A stretch of DNA of 28,896 nucleotides from Bacillota bacterium. Lineage in GTDB: Bacteria > Bacillota > Clostridia > Christensenellales > Aristaeellaceae. Made by a program: the position numbers and the translations under genes. The notes under the pieces are model-generated. The model saw only the letters and a program-made list of their open reading frames with translations, searched no databases and had not been told where the DNA came from. This document shows, in pieces, positions 22,154-28,896 of this stretch. Numbering within the stretch: position 1 is the first letter of the stretch; each line of letters opens with the position of its first letter. The DNA is taken from contig JAEVYX010000016.1 of NCBI GenBank assembly GCA_023392515.1, forward strand, positions 1-28,896, written 5' to 3'.

Positions 22154-22164
22154 GGAGGGCGGCA

Positions 22165-23364
22165 ATGGAAAGTTTGGAATCGGCTTTGGCCCTATTGATG
22201 GAGCATGCCTCGCCTGTCTCCCGGCGGGAAGCCGTGCCGCTTGAAAATGCCCTGGGGCGGGTGCTGGCGGAGGATGTGTTTGCGCCCATCGCCCTGCCGC
22301 CCTTTGACCGTTCGGCACTGGATGGCTATACCTTCCGGGCGGAGGATGTGAAAGAGGCCTGCGCTGAGAACCCCGCCTCGCTTCGGGTGGTTGGGGAAAT
22401 ATTGGCCGGATGCGGCGATGAGCTGGCGATAGGCCCCGGACAAGCGGTGCGGATCATGACCGGCGGACAGATTCCTGAAGGCTGCAATTGTGTGATCCGG
22501 CAGGAAGATGTGACCGAACAAGACGGTTTTGTCTGCATTCCCAAAACCTTTCAACAGGGGCAGAACATCTGCCGGGCGGGGGAAGACGTCCAAAAGGGCG
22601 AGCCGGTGGCCAGGCGGGGGGAACGTATCACCGCCATTCATGCTGGCGTGCTGGGCGGGCTGGGTGTTACGGCGGTTGCCGTTTATGCAAGGGTAACGGC
22701 GGCGCTTTTATGCACCGGGGATGAGCTTATCCCGGCCGGGACGCCCCTTACCCGGGGGAAAATCTATAATACCAACCAGGCGATGCTTCAGGCGCGGCTG
22801 ATGGAACTGGGTGTGACGCCCCTGGTGCTTACCCCGGGGAAAGATGATGCCCAGGAGGTAGCCATCCATCTATTACAGGTGCTGCCCCGTGTGGATATGA
22901 TCCTCACCACCGGGGGCGTTTCGGTGGGCAAGAAGGACATCCTTCATGATGTGCTGAAGCTTTTGAATGCTAAGCGGCTGTTTTGGCGTATTGCCATGAA
23001 GCCGGGCAGCCCCCTGCTGGCAGGGCTTTATGAGGATAAGCTGCTCATCTGCCTGTCGGGGAACCCCTTTGCTGCGATTGCGTGTTTTGAATTGTTTGCG
23101 AAGCCCGTATTGATGCGCATGAGCGGCGATACCGCGCCCGTCAACCGGCGCCTTCAGGTGCCGCTCAATGGGTGCTTTGCCAAGGCAAGCCCTTCCCGGC
23201 GGCTGATAAGAGCCGTCTACGACGGGCAGAAGGTTACTGCCGATGAACGGAATCATTCCAGTGGATCCTTATGTTCCATGATTGGCTGCAACTGCCTGAT
23301 AGACATCCCTGCGGGAGACGACGGGCTTCAGTCTGGAGATATCGTTGAAATAGTTCTTTTGTAA
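22165..23364 (+). CDS. moeA: Molybdopterin molybdenumtransferase MoeA
   Basis: 399 residues, normal for MoeA, which inserts molybdate into adenylated molybdopterin. It begins at the ATG at 22165, after a TGAGGAGGG site that overlaps the previous stop. Features include PPFDRSALDGYTF near residue 45, the MoCF-type TTGGVSVGKKD with LSGNPFAA, and the final beta-barrel domain. It lies in the middle of the Moco operon and 9 bases before moaC. The SLCSMIGCNCLIDIP segment near the C-terminus has extra Cys residues but lies where MoeA domain IV is expected. Confidence 0.95.
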   Translation: MESLESALALLMEHASPVSRREAVPLENALGRVLAEDVFAPIALPPFDRSALDGYTFRAEDVKEACAENPASLRVVGEILAGCGDELAIGPGQAVRIMTGGQIPEGCNCVIRQEDVTEQDGFVCIPKTFQQGQNICRAGEDVQKGEPVARRGERITAIHAGVLGGLGVTAVAVYARVTAALLCTGDELIPAGTPLTRGKIYNTNQAMLQARLMELGVTPLVLTPGKDDAQEVAIHLLQVLPRVDMILTTGGVSVGKKDILHDVLKLLNAKRLFWRIAMKPGSPLLAGLYEDKLLICLSGNPFAAIACFELFAKPVLMRMSGDTAPVNRRLQVPLNGCFAKASPSRRLIRAVYDGQKVTADERNHSSGSLCSMIGCNCLIDIPAGDDGLQSGDIVEIVLL

Positions 23365-23373
23365 GGAGGAGCT

Positions 23374-23874
23374 ATGGACAAAGAATTGACCCATTTTGAC
23401 GCTTCCGGGGCGGCCATTATGGTGGATGTATCGCAAAAGGCCGAAACCATGCGCACCGCTGTGGCCCGGGGCCGCATTCGCATGGGGAAGGATGCTTTTG
23501 ATGCCGTACGCCAGGGAACTGCGCACAAAGGCGATGTGCTGGGTGTGGCCAGGGTGGCGGGTATCATGGGCGTAAAACGGACGCCGGACTTGATTCCCCT
23601 GTGCCATCCCCTGCCGCTGACCAAGTGTGCGGTGGATTTTGTGCTGCATGAAGAAACCTTGGAGGTGGAGGCTGTCTGCACTGCAGCCCTAACCGGAAAG
23701 ACCGGGGTGGAAATGGAAGCACTCACCGGGGTGTCCGTAGCCCTTTTGACGGTGTATGACATGCTCAAGGCCATTGATAAGGGTATGGAGATCGGGCAAA
23801 TTCACTTGTCACAAAAAACAGGCGGCAAAAGCGGAACCTACCTTAATGCTTATGATGGAGGAAAAGCGGAATGA
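23374..23874 (+). CDS. moaC: Cyclic pyranopterin monophosphate synthase MoaC
   Basis: 166 residues, the normal length. The N-terminal LTHFDASGAAIMVDVSQK and the active-site stretch KRTPDLIPLCHPLPL, followed by TGVEMEALTGVSVALLTVYDM, are characteristic. It converts the MoaA product into cyclic pyranopterin monophosphate, the first step toward molybdopterin. The ATG follows GGAGGAGC. Its stop overlaps the moaA start (ATGA at 23871-23874), so the two partners of one reaction are translationally coupled. Confidence 0.97.
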   Translation: MDKELTHFDASGAAIMVDVSQKAETMRTAVARGRIRMGKDAFDAVRQGTAHKGDVLGVARVAGIMGVKRTPDLIPLCHPLPLTKCAVDFVLHEETLEVEAVCTAALTGKTGVEMEALTGVSVALLTVYDMLKAIDKGMEIGQIHLSQKTGGKSGTYLNAYDGGKAE

Positions 23875-24845
23875 AGGATGCCGATGGGCGTTTGATTGAT
23901 TATGCCCGCATCTCCATTACGGACCGGTGCAACCTGCGCTGTGTTTACTGCATGCCCAAAGAGGGTGCGGCGATGCTTACCCATGATGACATCCTGACAT
24001 ACGAGGAAATTGTGACCGTAGCCAGGGCGCTTGCCGTACTGGGCATACGCTATCTGAAAATCACCGGCGGGGAGCCCATGGCCCGTATAGGCTGCCTTTC
24101 TCTGATTAAAAAATTGAAAAGCATCCCGGGCATCGAGGAAGTATCCATGACCTCCAATGGCATATTGCTGGACGGCCATATGCAGGAGGCGGTGGATGCC
24201 GGGCTGGATGGCTTGAATATCAGTCTGGATACCCTGGTGCCAGAACAGTATGCGCGAATGACCCGCCTGGGAGAGGTTGAGAAGGTACTGTCGGTGCTAA
24301 GCCAGGCGGTTGGGGCAGGCATCCCATCGGTGAAAGTGAACGCGGTGCCTATCCGGGGGTATAATGAGGACAGCCTGGTAGGGCTGGCCCGGCTGGCAGA
24401 GCATGATCCCATCCATGTGCGGTTTATTGAGCTCATGCCGGTAGGCTGCGGCGGGGGATTTGCCCCTGTTTCCCAGGAAGAGATCATGAAAAAGCTGGAA
24501 GCTGCCTTTGGACCTCTCTCCCCTGAAAGATCGGTGCACGGGCACGGCCCGGCGCTATATGTCCACCCTGCAGGGTTTAAGGGGAGTATTGGTTTTATCA
24601 GCGCTGTCAGCCACGCCTTTTGCGCCCAATGCAACCGGGTCCGCATTACTGCGGATGGGCAGCTGAAACTGTGCTTGAATCATGCTGCCGGTGTGCCGTT
24701 AAAGCCCCTCCTGCGGAGCGGGGCCGGGGAGGCAGAACTGAAAAAAGTCATGCGGGAGGCAATTTATCAAAAACCTTTGCGCCATGGCTTTGGTGAGAGG
24801 TTACCGGATCAGGAAGACAGAAAGATGTTTCAAATTGGAGGTTGA
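23871..24845 (+). CDS. moaA: GTP 3',8-cyclase MoaA (radical SAM)
   Basis: 324 residues. The radical SAM cluster motif CNLRCVYC has Cys20, Cys24 and Cys27. The second [4Fe-4S] site is FCAQCNRVR ... LKLCL, with Cys251, Cys254 and Cys268. The C-terminus ends in IGG; the paired glycines are needed for activity in known MoaA. It uses S-adenosylmethionine and GTP to make 3',8-cyclo-H2GTP for MoaC. It overlaps moaC by four bases and is followed six bases later by the MOSC gene. Confidence 0.97.
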   Translation: MKDADGRLIDYARISITDRCNLRCVYCMPKEGAAMLTHDDILTYEEIVTVARALAVLGIRYLKITGGEPMARIGCLSLIKKLKSIPGIEEVSMTSNGILLDGHMQEAVDAGLDGLNISLDTLVPEQYARMTRLGEVEKVLSVLSQAVGAGIPSVKVNAVPIRGYNEDSLVGLARLAEHDPIHVRFIELMPVGCGGGFAPVSQEEIMKKLEAAFGPLSPERSVHGHGPALYVHPAGFKGSIGFISAVSHAFCAQCNRVRITADGQLKLCLNHAAGVPLKPLLRSGAGEAELKKVMREAIYQKPLRHGFGERLPDQEDRKMFQIGG

Positions 24846-24851
24846 GGGTAG

Positions 24852-25298
24852 ATGGAAACCGGAAAAATTATGGGCATCTGTATCAGCGAAAAACGGGGCA
24901 CCCAAAAAACCAACATTCACAAGGCCCTTCTCATAGAAAATTTCGGCATCGAAAACGATGCCCACGCAGGGGACTGGCATCGCCAAGTAAGCTTGCTTTC
25001 CTATGAAAAAATACAGGATTTCAATGCAAAGGGTGCCATGGTGCAGGACGGTGCCTTTGGGGAGAACCTTATCATCAGCGGCATTGATCTGGTGGCGCTG
25101 CCGGTGGGGGCACATCTTGTCAGCGGCGGGGTGGAACTGGAGGTTACGCAAATCGGCAAGGAATGCCACAGCCATTGTGAAATCTATCAGCGGATGGGAG
25201 AATGCATCATGCCCCGGCAGGGCATCTTCACCCGGGTGATCCATGGGGGAGAGCTTCGGGAGGGAGACGAGATCCGCCTTCTTCCAAAGGAGGCGTGA
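24852..25298 (+). CDS. MOSC domain protein
   Basis: A 148-residue beta-rich MOSC domain, related to the C-terminal domain of Moco sulfurases. Signatures: ENDAHAGDWHRQVSLL near 34-49, GAFGENL near 67-73, and IGKECHSHCEIYQRMGECIM with Cys105, Cys109 and Cys118, the Cys predicted to carry sulfur or bind cofactor. Stand-alone MOSC proteins in Clostridia often sit next to moaA/mogA and are thought to act in molybdenum cofactor sulfuration or transfer. GGAGG before the ATG supports the start. The next gene starts two bases after its stop. Confidence 0.92.
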   Translation: METGKIMGICISEKRGTQKTNIHKALLIENFGIENDAHAGDWHRQVSLLSYEKIQDFNAKGAMVQDGAFGENLIISGIDLVALPVGAHLVSGGVELEVTQIGKECHSHCEIYQRMGECIMPRQGIFTRVIHGGELREGDEIRLLPKEA

Positions 25299-25299
25299 A

Positions 25300-25791
25300 A
25301 TGTTTACCGTTGCCATTATCACCCTGAGTGACAAGGGATTTAAAGGAGAACGGGAGGATGTAAGCGGCGCGGTTATCCGGGAAATGATGACGCAGGCCGG
25401 ATACACCGTTGCCGAACAGATCCTCTTAAACGATGATAAGGGAGGCCTGACGCGGGAGCTTGTCCGCATTGCGGACAACCATATAGCGGATTTGATTCTC
25501 ACCACCGGCGGCACCGGGTTTTCCCCCCGGGATAACGCACCCGAGGCCACCATGGACGCGGTGACGAGGCCTGTGCCCGGTATTGCCGAGGCCATGCGCA
25601 TGCAAAGCCTCCAAATCACCAAGCGGGCCATGCTCTCCAGAGCTGTAAGCGGAATCCGTGAAAAGACGCTGATCGTAAATCTCCCGGGAAGCCCCAAGGC
25701 CGTGCGGGAAAACCTGTCCTACATACTGGACACCCTGGAACACGGCTTGGCCATTTTGAAGGGTGAAGCCGGAGAATGTGCACGCACGTAA
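25300..25791 (+). CDS. mogA: MogA/MoaB family molybdopterin adenylyltransferase
   Basis: 163 residues of one MoCF_biosynth domain. The motif LTTGGTGFSPRDNAPEAT near 67-84 and the LPGSPKAVRENL segment are diagnostic. It adenylates molybdopterin before MoeA adds molybdate. MoaB and MogA cannot be separated by motifs alone. The ATG at 25300 follows AAAGGAGG and overlaps closely with the MOSC stop. It is the last biosynthetic gene before the riboswitch and transporter genes. Confidence 0.94.
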   Translation: MFTVAIITLSDKGFKGEREDVSGAVIREMMTQAGYTVAEQILLNDDKGGLTRELVRIADNHIADLILTTGGTGFSPRDNAPEATMDAVTRPVPGIAEAMRMQSLQITKRAMLSRAVSGIREKTLIVNLPGSPKAVRENLSYILDTLEHGLAILKGEAGECART

Positions 25792-25823
25792 GCACCTTGT
25801 CAATTGCATCAATACTTGCCTGA

Positions 25824-25837
25824 CCGGCATATGCCGG
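25824..25837. repeat. 14-base perfect palindrome after mogA
   Basis: CCGGCATATGCCGG is a perfect palindrome between mogA and the putative riboswitch aptamer. No T run follows, so it is not a standard terminator. It might be a protein site or an extra aptamer helix. Confidence 0.45.
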
Positions 25838-25842
25838 GACGG

Positions 25843-25995
25843 GCTTTCTCCGAGCTGCGTGGGCTAAAGCGAGAGCCATGCCGCGCAGCCGGGAACGTGT
25901 TTACACAATGGGAGCATCAACACCCATTGTGAAGAACGTTCCCATCGGGTGGCGCGGGAAACGGCGCCGCCTTCCATTTTGAAAAGGAGATAGGC
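25843..25995 (+). ncRNA. Candidate Moco riboswitch aptamer
   Basis: A folded, non-coding leader between mogA and modA. Helices seen: possible P1, GCTTTCTCC (25843-25851) with GGAGATAGGC (25986-25995, one mismatch and a bulge); GCTGCG/CGCAGC (25854-25859, 25884-25889) enclosing GGCT/AGCC; GGGAACG/CGTTCCC (25891-25897, 25937-25943) enclosing CACAATGGG/CCCATTGTG (25904-25912, 25923-25931); and GGTGGCGC/GCGCCGCC (25948-25955, 25964-25971) with a GGAAAC-containing loop. This arrangement, the CUCCGAG entry and the CCAUCGG joint resemble the Moco RNA family (RF01055). That class is found before Moco synthesis and molybdate transport genes, which is the context here. Family assignment is from memory and has not been searched. 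Confidence 0.7.
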
Positions 25996-26035
25996 AGCAT
26001 GCCTGCGGCATTTTTGCCGCGGGCGCCCTACTTTG

Positions 26036-26070
26036 CTGTTTATCTGTTTTTCAGATAAACAGATTTTTTT
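26036..26070 (+). terminator. Intrinsic terminator before modA (likely riboswitch platform)
   Basis: CTGTTTATCTG (26036-26046), a five-base T loop, CAGATAAACAG (26052-26062), then A and seven T: a textbook terminator. It lies just before the modA ribosome site (26072 onward) and after the aptamer. Between aptamer and terminator is a second hairpin (about 25991-26030, GCGGCA/TGCCGC stem). Confidence 0.85.
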
Positions 26071-26086
26071 GTAAGGGGGTTTCTTA

Positions 26087-26899
26087 ATGAAAAAGCAGTT
26101 CTTATCCCTGTGCATGGTACTCGCAATGGTATTAGTGCCGGCTGCGACCCTGGCGCAAACGGAATTGACCATACTGGCGGCGGCCAGCCTTACCGACGCC
26201 CTGACCGAAATTGGAGAGCTGTATCAGCTTAGCCATCCCGATGTAAAGCCCATTTTCTCCTTTGCCGCCTCGGGCGCGTTGCAGACGCAGATTGAGCAGG
26301 GAGCTCCTTGCGATTTGTTCGTTTCCGCCGCCCAAAAACAGATGGATGCCCTGGAAGAACAAAATCTCCTTGATGCGGACAGCCGCATCGACTTGTTGGA
26401 AAACAAGGTAGTGCTTATTGTACCCAAGGGGAAGGAAGCCCCCGCATCTTTTGAAACCATAGGCGATGCGCCCGTTATCGCCATTGGTGAACCCGGCAGC
26501 GTGCCCGTGGGCCAATACAGCATGGAGATTTTTGACGCGCTGGGTTTGACGGAGGCTTTGACCGCGGAGGAAGGCAAGCTGATCAATGCCAAGGATGTGC
26601 GGGAAGTGCTGACCTATGTAGCCACCGGCAACGTGGATGCGGGCATCGTTTACGCCACCGACGCTATGACGGAGGAAAATGTAACTGTCATGGCGCAGGC
26701 CCCCGAAGGCTCGCATAAGCCCGTTATCTATCCCGCTGCCGTGATAACCGCCAGCGCCCAAAGTGAAAGCGCAAAAGACTTCCTGGCTTTTCTGACTACA
26801 CCTTCGGTCAGCGAGGTTTTCTCAAAGTATGGTTTTACAGCTTTGGCGGCGCTTGAGGATGCGCCGGAAGCAACGCCGGAGACTGCTCCTCAAAAATAA
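26087..26899 (+). CDS. modA: Molybdate ABC transporter substrate-binding protein ModA
   Basis: 270 residues. The N-terminal signal peptide (MKKQFLSLC... to TLAQT) has a hydrophobic core and an A-type cleavage site near ATLA/Q. There is no lipobox Cys, unlike many Gram-positive ModA lipoproteins. Family motifs follow: LTILAAASLTDALTEIG at the start of the mature part, FSFAASGALQTQIEQGAPCD and VSAAQKQMD, then GEPGSVPVGQY and VLTYVATGNVDAGIVYATDA. It binds molybdate or tungstate outside the membrane. A Pro/Ala/Glu-rich tail ends the protein. The ATG follows AAGGGGG. It is the first gene of modABC, behind the candidate riboswitch. Confidence 0.95.
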   Translation: MKKQFLSLCMVLAMVLVPAATLAQTELTILAAASLTDALTEIGELYQLSHPDVKPIFSFAASGALQTQIEQGAPCDLFVSAAQKQMDALEEQNLLDADSRIDLLENKVVLIVPKGKEAPASFETIGDAPVIAIGEPGSVPVGQYSMEIFDALGLTEALTAEEGKLINAKDVREVLTYVATGNVDAGIVYATDAMTEENVTVMAQAPEGSHKPVIYPAAVITASAQSESAKDFLAFLTTPSVSEVFSKYGFTALAALEDAPEATPETAPQK

Positions 26900-26919
26900 C
26901 AGGAAGGAGGGAGTTGCCC

Positions 26920-27621
26920 GTGAGATTTGATTGGAGTACCTTTGATGTAAGCAAGCTTGACTGGTCGCCCTTGTGGATCTCCTGCAAGACGGCTGCTCTT
27001 TCCACCCTGATTACGTTCATGCTTGGATTATGGGCAGCCTGGCGGCTATGCAAAGCAAGCCCACGGGTGAACAGCATTCTGGATGGTGTGTTTACGCTGC
27101 CCATGGTGCTGCCCCCTACGGTGGTAGGCGTGGTTTTGCTGCTGCTCTTTGGGAAAAACAGTTTTTTCGGGCAGCTCCTCCTGTCCCTTGGCACACAGGT
27201 GGTGTTTTCCTGGTCGGCCACAGTGATCGCCGCGGTGGTGGTCACCTTTCCGCTCATGTACCGCACCGCCCGGGGCGCTTTTGAACAGTTGGATCAAAAC
27301 CTGCTTTCCGCCGCCCGGACATTGGGCTTAAGTGAAATATCAGTTTTTTTCCGAATCGCCTTGCCGTTAAGCTGGCCAGGGGTGGCGGCGGGTGCCGTGC
27401 TTGCTTTCGCCCGGGCATTGGGTGAGTTTGGGGCTACACTGATGCTGGCTGGCAACATTGCAGGCCGTACCCAAACCATGCCCATCGCCATCTATTTTGC
27501 GGTGCAGGGTGGGAAAAACGAGCTGGCCCTGTTCTGGGTAGGCATCATTTTGGTACTGTCCTTTACGGTGATCGCCGTCATGAACCATATAGCAAAAGGA
27601 AAGCGGAGGACGGGCGCATGA
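26920..27621 (+). CDS. modB: Molybdate ABC transporter permease ModB
   Basis: 233 residues, about five transmembrane helices and the permease coupling loop EFGATLMLAGNIAGRTQTMP near residue 170, which contacts the ATPase. It resembles ModB, with the segment TLPMVLPPTVVGVVLLLLFG. It forms the channel for molybdate in the cytoplasmic membrane. I choose GTG at 26920 because AAGGAGG is nine bases upstream. An in-frame TTG at 26914 is only three bases from the site. Its stop overlaps the modC start (ATGA at 27618-27621). Confidence 0.95.
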   Translation: MRFDWSTFDVSKLDWSPLWISCKTAALSTLITFMLGLWAAWRLCKASPRVNSILDGVFTLPMVLPPTVVGVVLLLLFGKNSFFGQLLLSLGTQVVFSWSATVIAAVVVTFPLMYRTARGAFEQLDQNLLSAARTLGLSEISVFFRIALPLSWPGVAAGAVLAFARALGEFGATLMLAGNIAGRTQTMPIAIYFAVQGGKNELALFWVGIILVLSFTVIAVMNHIAKGKRRTGA

Positions 27622-28679
27622 AAGAAATGCATGTGGACATCCGCCGCCGGCTTCCGGGCTTTACGCTTCAGGTGCAGCTTTCCGTCTCCGGGCGGCGGCT
27701 GGGGCTGTTGGGTGCATCCGGCAGCGGGAAGAGCATGACGCTGCGCTGCATTGCCGGAATTGATACACCGGACGAGGGCGTTATCGTACTCAACGGCCGG
27801 ACGCTCTTTGACAGCAAGGCCGGGATCAACCTCCCGGCTCGCAAGCGGCGGGTGGGATACCTTTTTCAGAATTACGCGCTGTTCCCCCATTTGACGGTGG
27901 GTGATAATATCTGCCTGGCATTGCGCTGCAAAACCCGGGAGGAAGCGGGAAAGATTGTGCGCCAGCAGGCGGAACTGTTTCAATTGGAGGAGCTGCTGAA
28001 CAGGTACCCCGCGCAATTGTCCGGCGGCCAGCAGCAGCGTGTGGCCCTGGCCCGGGTGCTTGCCAATGAACCGGAAGCGCTTTTGTTGGACGAGCCTTTT
28101 TCCGCGCTGGACAGCTTTCTCCGCTGGCAATTGGAGCCGGCTATGCTGGACATATTGACGAAGTTTGACGGGCCCATCCTTTATGTATCCCATAACAGGG
28201 ATGAAACATACCGGTTGTGTGACGATATGGCCGTGCTTGATGGGGGACGGATTTTGCGGCAGGATGAGAAAAAGGCGCTGTTTTCCGATCCCCGCCATGT
28301 GACCTGCGCCCGGCTGACAGGCTGCAAAAATATCTCCGCTGCGAAAAAAACGGGGGAGCATACTTTGCAGGCTTTGGAGTGGGGCCTTTCGCTCACTACC
28401 ATGGAGGTCATACCTGAAAACCTGTGCGCCGTGGGCTTTCGCGCCCATGACTTCTGCCCGGGTTCACCCGGGGAAGCAAACGCTTTTCAACTGCCGGTTT
28501 TGCATGTATCGGAAACGCCCTTTTCCGTAACGGTGCTGGTGGGAAAGCCTGACGCGCCCCTGCGCTGGGAAATTGACCGGAGCTTTTGGCAAAGCATGTG
28601 CGCAGGCCCCTTGCCTGAATGGATTATTCTGCCTCCCCAGCGGATATTGCTGCTGACGGATGAAAAAACGGCACGATAA
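27618..28679 (+). CDS. modC: Molybdate ABC transporter ATP-binding protein ModC
   Basis: 353 residues. Walker A GASGSGKS (32-39), the Q loop in YLFQNYALFPH, signature LSGGQQQR (134-141) and Walker B LLLDEP (155-160), then the H-loop YVSHNRDE. After the ATPase, from about residue 220, comes a regulatory region comparable to the ModC TOBE domain, here without clear family motifs. It powers molybdate import with ModB. Translation is coupled to modB by a four-base overlap. The operon ends at the hairpin at 28703. Confidence 0.94.
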   Translation: MKEMHVDIRRRLPGFTLQVQLSVSGRRLGLLGASGSGKSMTLRCIAGIDTPDEGVIVLNGRTLFDSKAGINLPARKRRVGYLFQNYALFPHLTVGDNICLALRCKTREEAGKIVRQQAELFQLEELLNRYPAQLSGGQQQRVALARVLANEPEALLLDEPFSALDSFLRWQLEPAMLDILTKFDGPILYVSHNRDETYRLCDDMAVLDGGRILRQDEKKALFSDPRHVTCARLTGCKNISAAKKTGEHTLQALEWGLSLTTMEVIPENLCAVGFRAHDFCPGSPGEANAFQLPVLHVSETPFSVTVLVGKPDAPLRWEIDRSFWQSMCAGPLPEWIILPPQRILLLTDEKTAR

Positions 28680-28702
28680 AGGATATTGGAATAAACACAA
28701 GC

Positions 28703-28732
28703 CAGGGCTGTTCTGTTTCCAGAACAGCCCTG
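28703..28732. terminator. Hairpin between modC and the convergent LacI-type gene
   Basis: CAGGGCTGTTCTG (28703-28715) is perfectly complementary to CAGAACAGCCCTG (28720-28732). No long T run follows on either strand, but the position between convergent genes suggests a bidirectional terminator. Confidence 0.65.
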
Positions 28733-28750
28733 TCGATGTAAATACCTTCA

Positions 28751-28896
28751 TTATTCTTTGGGGGCGGTACCGACGGAGTTCCTTACAAATAGGGCGCAGG
28801 GAAGGATTTGGCTTTGAACCTCGGCATCCTTGTCATTGAGCAGGGTTAGAAGCATTTGGGCGCTTTGACAGCCGATTTCCCGGTTGGGAAGGGCGA
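28751..28896 (-). CDS. LacI family transcriptional regulator, C-terminal fragment
   Basis: The last 48 codons of a minus-strand gene that continues past the right edge. The ending (ALPNREIGCQSAQMLLTLL, then LPCALFVRNSVGT) has the typical LacI/GalR family pattern, P-x-R-E-I-G-x-x-A-x-x-M-L-L and 'L...L..R.S.G'. The normally helical DNA-binding half is outside the window, so the operator and effector are unknown. The stop TAA is at 28751. It is convergent with modC and may be unrelated to it. Confidence 0.8.
   Translation of the reverse strand, partial: ALPNREIGCQSAQMLLTLLNDKDAEVQSQILPCALFVRNSVGTAPKE

Noticed and set aside
24801..25697. Minus-strand open frame opposite the MOSC and mogA genes
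   Set aside because: The plus strand carries two clear conserved families here, and the antisense product looks like nothing known.
27492..28448. Minus-strand open frame opposite modB/modC
   Set aside because: It is a shadow frame of modC, with no ribosome site or motif.

Overview
The window reads as chromosome of an anaerobic, moderately GC-rich Firmicute of the Clostridia type. I base this on strong GGAGG-type ribosome sites, frequent TTG/GTG starts, a pyruvate kinase with the extra C-terminal PEP-utiliser domain, a desulfoferrodoxin, a FeoA-FeoA-FeoB-Cys-rich ferrous iron operon and a clostridial-style molybdenum cofactor (Moco) cluster. The genus cannot be read from the sequence. No phage, insertion sequence, CRISPR array, tRNA or rRNA was seen.

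Left part (1-10 kb). The first bases hold the start of a minus-strand gene, probably a small helix-turn-helix regulator. Next come an O6-alkylguanine transferase-like gene with an in-frame TGA and a MATE exporter. A sugar or polyol module follows: an AraC regulator with a Tyr/Ser phosphatase on the minus strand, divergent from a Gfo/Idh/MocA dehydrogenase and a TIM-barrel isomerase. After a structured repeat-like element (5961-6073) lie a minus-strand M28 peptidase and GNAT acetyltransferase pair, and a divergent pyruvate kinase.

Middle part (11-18.3 kb). This section is rich in iron proteins: the feo operon (feoA, feoA, feoB and a 46-residue Cys-rich membrane protein) behind a strong promoter with repeated GTTAG-type operators, a transglutaminase-like protein, a desulfoferrodoxin (superoxide reductase) and aconitase, each with readable promoters or terminators.

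Right part (18.3-28.7 kb). This is a molybdenum cofactor and export island: mobB divergent from a THEP1-type NTPase, tatB-tatA-tatC, then a long plus-strand run of molybdopterin-binding protein, moeA, moaC, moaA, a MOSC protein and mogA. A candidate Moco riboswitch with a strong intrinsic terminator follows, then modA-modB-modC for molybdate uptake. Together these would import molybdate, make and insert the cofactor, and probably export folded molybdoenzymes by Tat. moaD, moaE and mobA are not in the window. The right edge holds the C-terminus of a LacI-type regulator.

The most interesting items are the Moco-type riboswitch and its attenuator before modABC, three related operators in the feo operon (one internal, just before feoB), the four-hairpin element after the sugar genes, the interrupted alkyltransferase gene, and the linkage of Tat and a THEP1 NTPase to Moco genes. 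I found no clearly new system. Most of the window is recognisable housekeeping and accessory metabolism.
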